Of a stretch of 16,038 nt of DNA, positions 14,510-16,038 are shown piece by piece (position 1 is the first letter of the stretch; every line of letters begins with the position of its first letter). This stretch comes from Syntrophomonas sp. UBA4922. GTDB taxonomy: Bacteria > Bacillota > Syntrophomonadia > Syntrophomonadales > Syntrophomonadaceae. The translations under genes were made by a program, and so were the position numbers. The notes under the pieces were generated by a model. The model ran no database searches. It was not told the origin of the DNA and saw nothing but the letters and a program-made list of their open reading frames with translations. The stretch lies in assembly GCA_002398825.1 (NCBI GenBank), contig DHBS01000042.1:3545-19582 (forward strand), read 5' to 3'.

Positions 14510-16038
14510 CTAAGCGATAACCGGATTAAGATTCCGCTCCAAAGCCATGCAGATTACCGTCATATCGTCTTCCGGTTTACCGTGGCATAATGTCAGGGCG
14601 CGATGAAGTATGTGCTCTGCCAGGACCTGCGGGTCGGTTTCATCCATGGTCTGCAGAAAATCCTGCACCCAGAAAGGCTCCACCGCATCCGGCAAGACTT
14701 CCACTACCCCGTCACTGAGCATTACCACCATATCCCCCGGATACAGCGCGATCTGATCCCTGAATACTTCTATCTCCTCCAGAATACCCATTGGCAGCGA
14801 ACTGGCAGCGATCATCTGCACCCGCCCTTTGCGCTTGATAAACGATGGAGCCGAACCGGTTTTGACGAAATCAGCCTGCCCGGTGAACAGGTCAATCATG
14901 ACCAGATCCAGAGTCGCGAAGGTCTCATTGCGCGAGCGCAAGAGCAATACCGAATTAATCGTCTGCAGCGACATATCCTGGCCAAAACCGCTGCCCAAGA
15001 GATTTTCCAGCAGCTGTATGGCCGCCTGGCTCTCCCGGCTGGCGTTTTCTCCTACTCCCATGCCATCGCTCAGGGCCACCAGTTGTTTGCCTTCTTTAAG
15101 GTTGGCTATAGTAAAGCTATCCCCGCATATGGACTCTTTCCCCACCTGAGCGGCGCCGCAGCGAACATTGTAATGATGGCAGGGAGTCAGGGTCAATTGA
15201 CAGGAACTATGCCCCAACCGGGCAGGACACTGCTTATCAGCAACCGTCAGGCATTCACCCATTATTGATGAAATCACCGGTACCAGACGGGTTTCGCAAC
15301 CTTTGCCGTCGCTGCAGGAGTCAGCCTGTACATGTAATGAAAGCTGTCCTCCAATGCTAATCCATGGCTGGATATCTTTAATCTCCAGCCCGCGTTCCCG
15401 GCTTCCCTTCATCAGTTTATCGCGCAAGTGGCGGTCAAATTGTGGCTTGGCCTCAATTTCCTGGGCCAGATTGCGCATGATCTGACTGATGCCGCTCAAT
15501 TGGCGGGAAACCAGGCTGCGAGACTCCTTCAGTTTCCCGGCCCAGTATTCGTTGATGCGCAGGTTGTCGAACAGATACTGCACCGTATTGGCGATTTCTT
15601 TAAAATACAGGCATTTCTGGCGCAGACTGCCGGGGCACTCATCATGATTGATCACACCCTCCGCTTCTGCCAGGGCGAATACCTCCAGAATCTCCTGGGA
15701 GGTCTGGTAGCATTCCTGGCCCCAGCATCTTTCATGCTTTACACAACTCTGGCAAATACCGTGTGAAACCTGATCATAAAGATAGTGTAAATAGGACTGA
15801 CCCTCAAAACTGTCATGCTGATAAGGATTGGTATCGAAAGTCTGGCCCAGATTTTCGAAAAGGCCGGCCAACTCATCCATACGGCTGCGCACATTGGCCT
15901 TGCCGGAATCCGGCCAATAGCCCGGATTCGCCGCCGGCATTATCCCGCTAGCACTGGCCAGCGGTAGTTTTTCCTTAAAAGAAGTGGGGAGCATCACAAA
16001 TAAGAGGCAGGCTATGGCTGTTTCCCATATCCCCAGAA
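14510..16038 (-). CDS. spoIIE: Stage II sporulation protein E, C-terminal part (cut by window edge)
   Basis: PP2C-type serine phosphatase at the sporulation septum that dephosphorylates SpoIIAA and so releases sigma-F in the forespore. The frame is open to the right edge. The first visible residues, LGIWETAIACLLFVMLP, look like the last membrane helix of the N-terminal ten-helix domain, which lies outside the window. A linker follows with a cysteine-rich segment typical of SpoIIE (C-x2-C-x5-C-W-x3-C near 15725-15755, then two more cysteines about 25-33 residues on). The phosphatase domain has CGDSF, LSDGMGVGENAS, TGSAPSF, MLSDGVVE and EDDMTV, with the metal-binding aspartates in place. About 509 of an expected 800 or so residues are visible. 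Any internal start, such as the GTG near 15997, is not the true one. Confidence 0.96.
   Translation of the reverse strand, partial: LGIWETAIACLLFVMLPTSFKEKLPLASASGIMPAANPGYWPDSGKANVRSRMDELAGLFENLGQTFDTNPYQHDSFEGQSYLHYLYDQVSHGICQSCVKHERCWGQECYQTSQEILEVFALAEAEGVINHDECPGSLRQKCLYFKEIANTVQYLFDNLRINEYWAGKLKESRSLVSRQLSGISQIMRNLAQEIEAKPQFDRHLRDKLMKGSRERGLEIKDIQPWISIGGQLSLHVQADSCSDGKGCETRLVPVISSIMGECLTVADKQCPARLGHSSCQLTLTPCHHYNVRCGAAQVGKESICGDSFTIANLKEGKQLVALSDGMGVGENASRESQAAIQLLENLLGSGFGQDMSLQTINSVLLLRSRNETFATLDLVMIDLFTGQADFVKTGSAPSFIKRKGRVQMIAASSLPMGILEEIEVFRDQIALYPGDMVVMLSDGVVEVLPDAVEPFWVQDFLQTMDETDPQVLAEHILHRALTLCHGKPEDDMTVICMALERNLNPVIA

Noticed and set aside
14603..15268. Long plus-strand open frame of 221 codons opposite spoIIE
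   Set aside because: It lies wholly antisense to a clear SpoIIE phosphatase domain, resembles no protein I know and has no ribosome binding site. The same holds for the other plus-strand frames opposite nadB, nadA, ftsH and tilS.

Overview
The window is about 16 kb in which every supported gene lies on the minus strand and is read leftward. It carries a stage II sporulation phosphatase gene (spoIIE), the gene order spoIIE-tilS-ftsH, a moderate base composition and strong AGGAGG-type ribosome binding sites. Together these point to an endospore-forming Firmicute, most likely a clostridial one; a Syntrophomonas-like lineage is my guess, not a demonstration. I see no mobile elements, CRISPR arrays, rRNA, tRNA or foreign-looking DNA.

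Reading in the direction of transcription (high to low coordinates), the first block is sporulation and housekeeping. It holds spoIIE (cut by the window's right edge), tilS (tRNA-Ile lysidine synthase), ftsH (membrane AAA protease) and ndk (nucleoside diphosphate kinase). Plausible promoters precede tilS and ftsH, and a rho-independent terminator follows ndk. The hpt gene usually found between tilS and ftsH in Firmicutes is absent.

A 225-bp AT-rich spacer (10372-10596) follows. It contains the ndk terminator, a 26-bp near-perfect inverted repeat and a good sigma-A-type promoter. From here a tightly packed run of 13 genes extends to the left edge: an HD-domain hydrolase, folP-folB-folK (folate), a DUF2520/PanG-type dehydrogenase, panB-panC-panD (pantothenate), nadA-nadB-nadC (de novo NAD), coaX (first step of CoA synthesis from pantothenate) and dus (tRNA dihydrouridine synthase, cut by the left edge). 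Most spacings are short or overlapping, so one long cofactor operon or a few coupled ones is likely.

The run makes metabolic sense. PanG-PanB-PanC-PanD make pantothenate, which CoaX phosphorylates. NadB and PanD both draw on aspartate. FolP-FolB-FolK are the middle of the folate pathway, and folate is also the one-carbon donor for PanB. The order ftsH ... folP-folB-folK ... coaX ... dus echoes the ftsH-to-lysS region of Bacillus, here enlarged with pan and nad blocks.

This is mainly conserved core metabolism. I found no clear candidate for a wholly new system. The points most worth checking are the HD protein heading the folate genes, the PanG-type enzyme, an unexplained 36-codon in-frame open stretch after the folK stop, and the palindrome upstream of the cofactor operon.
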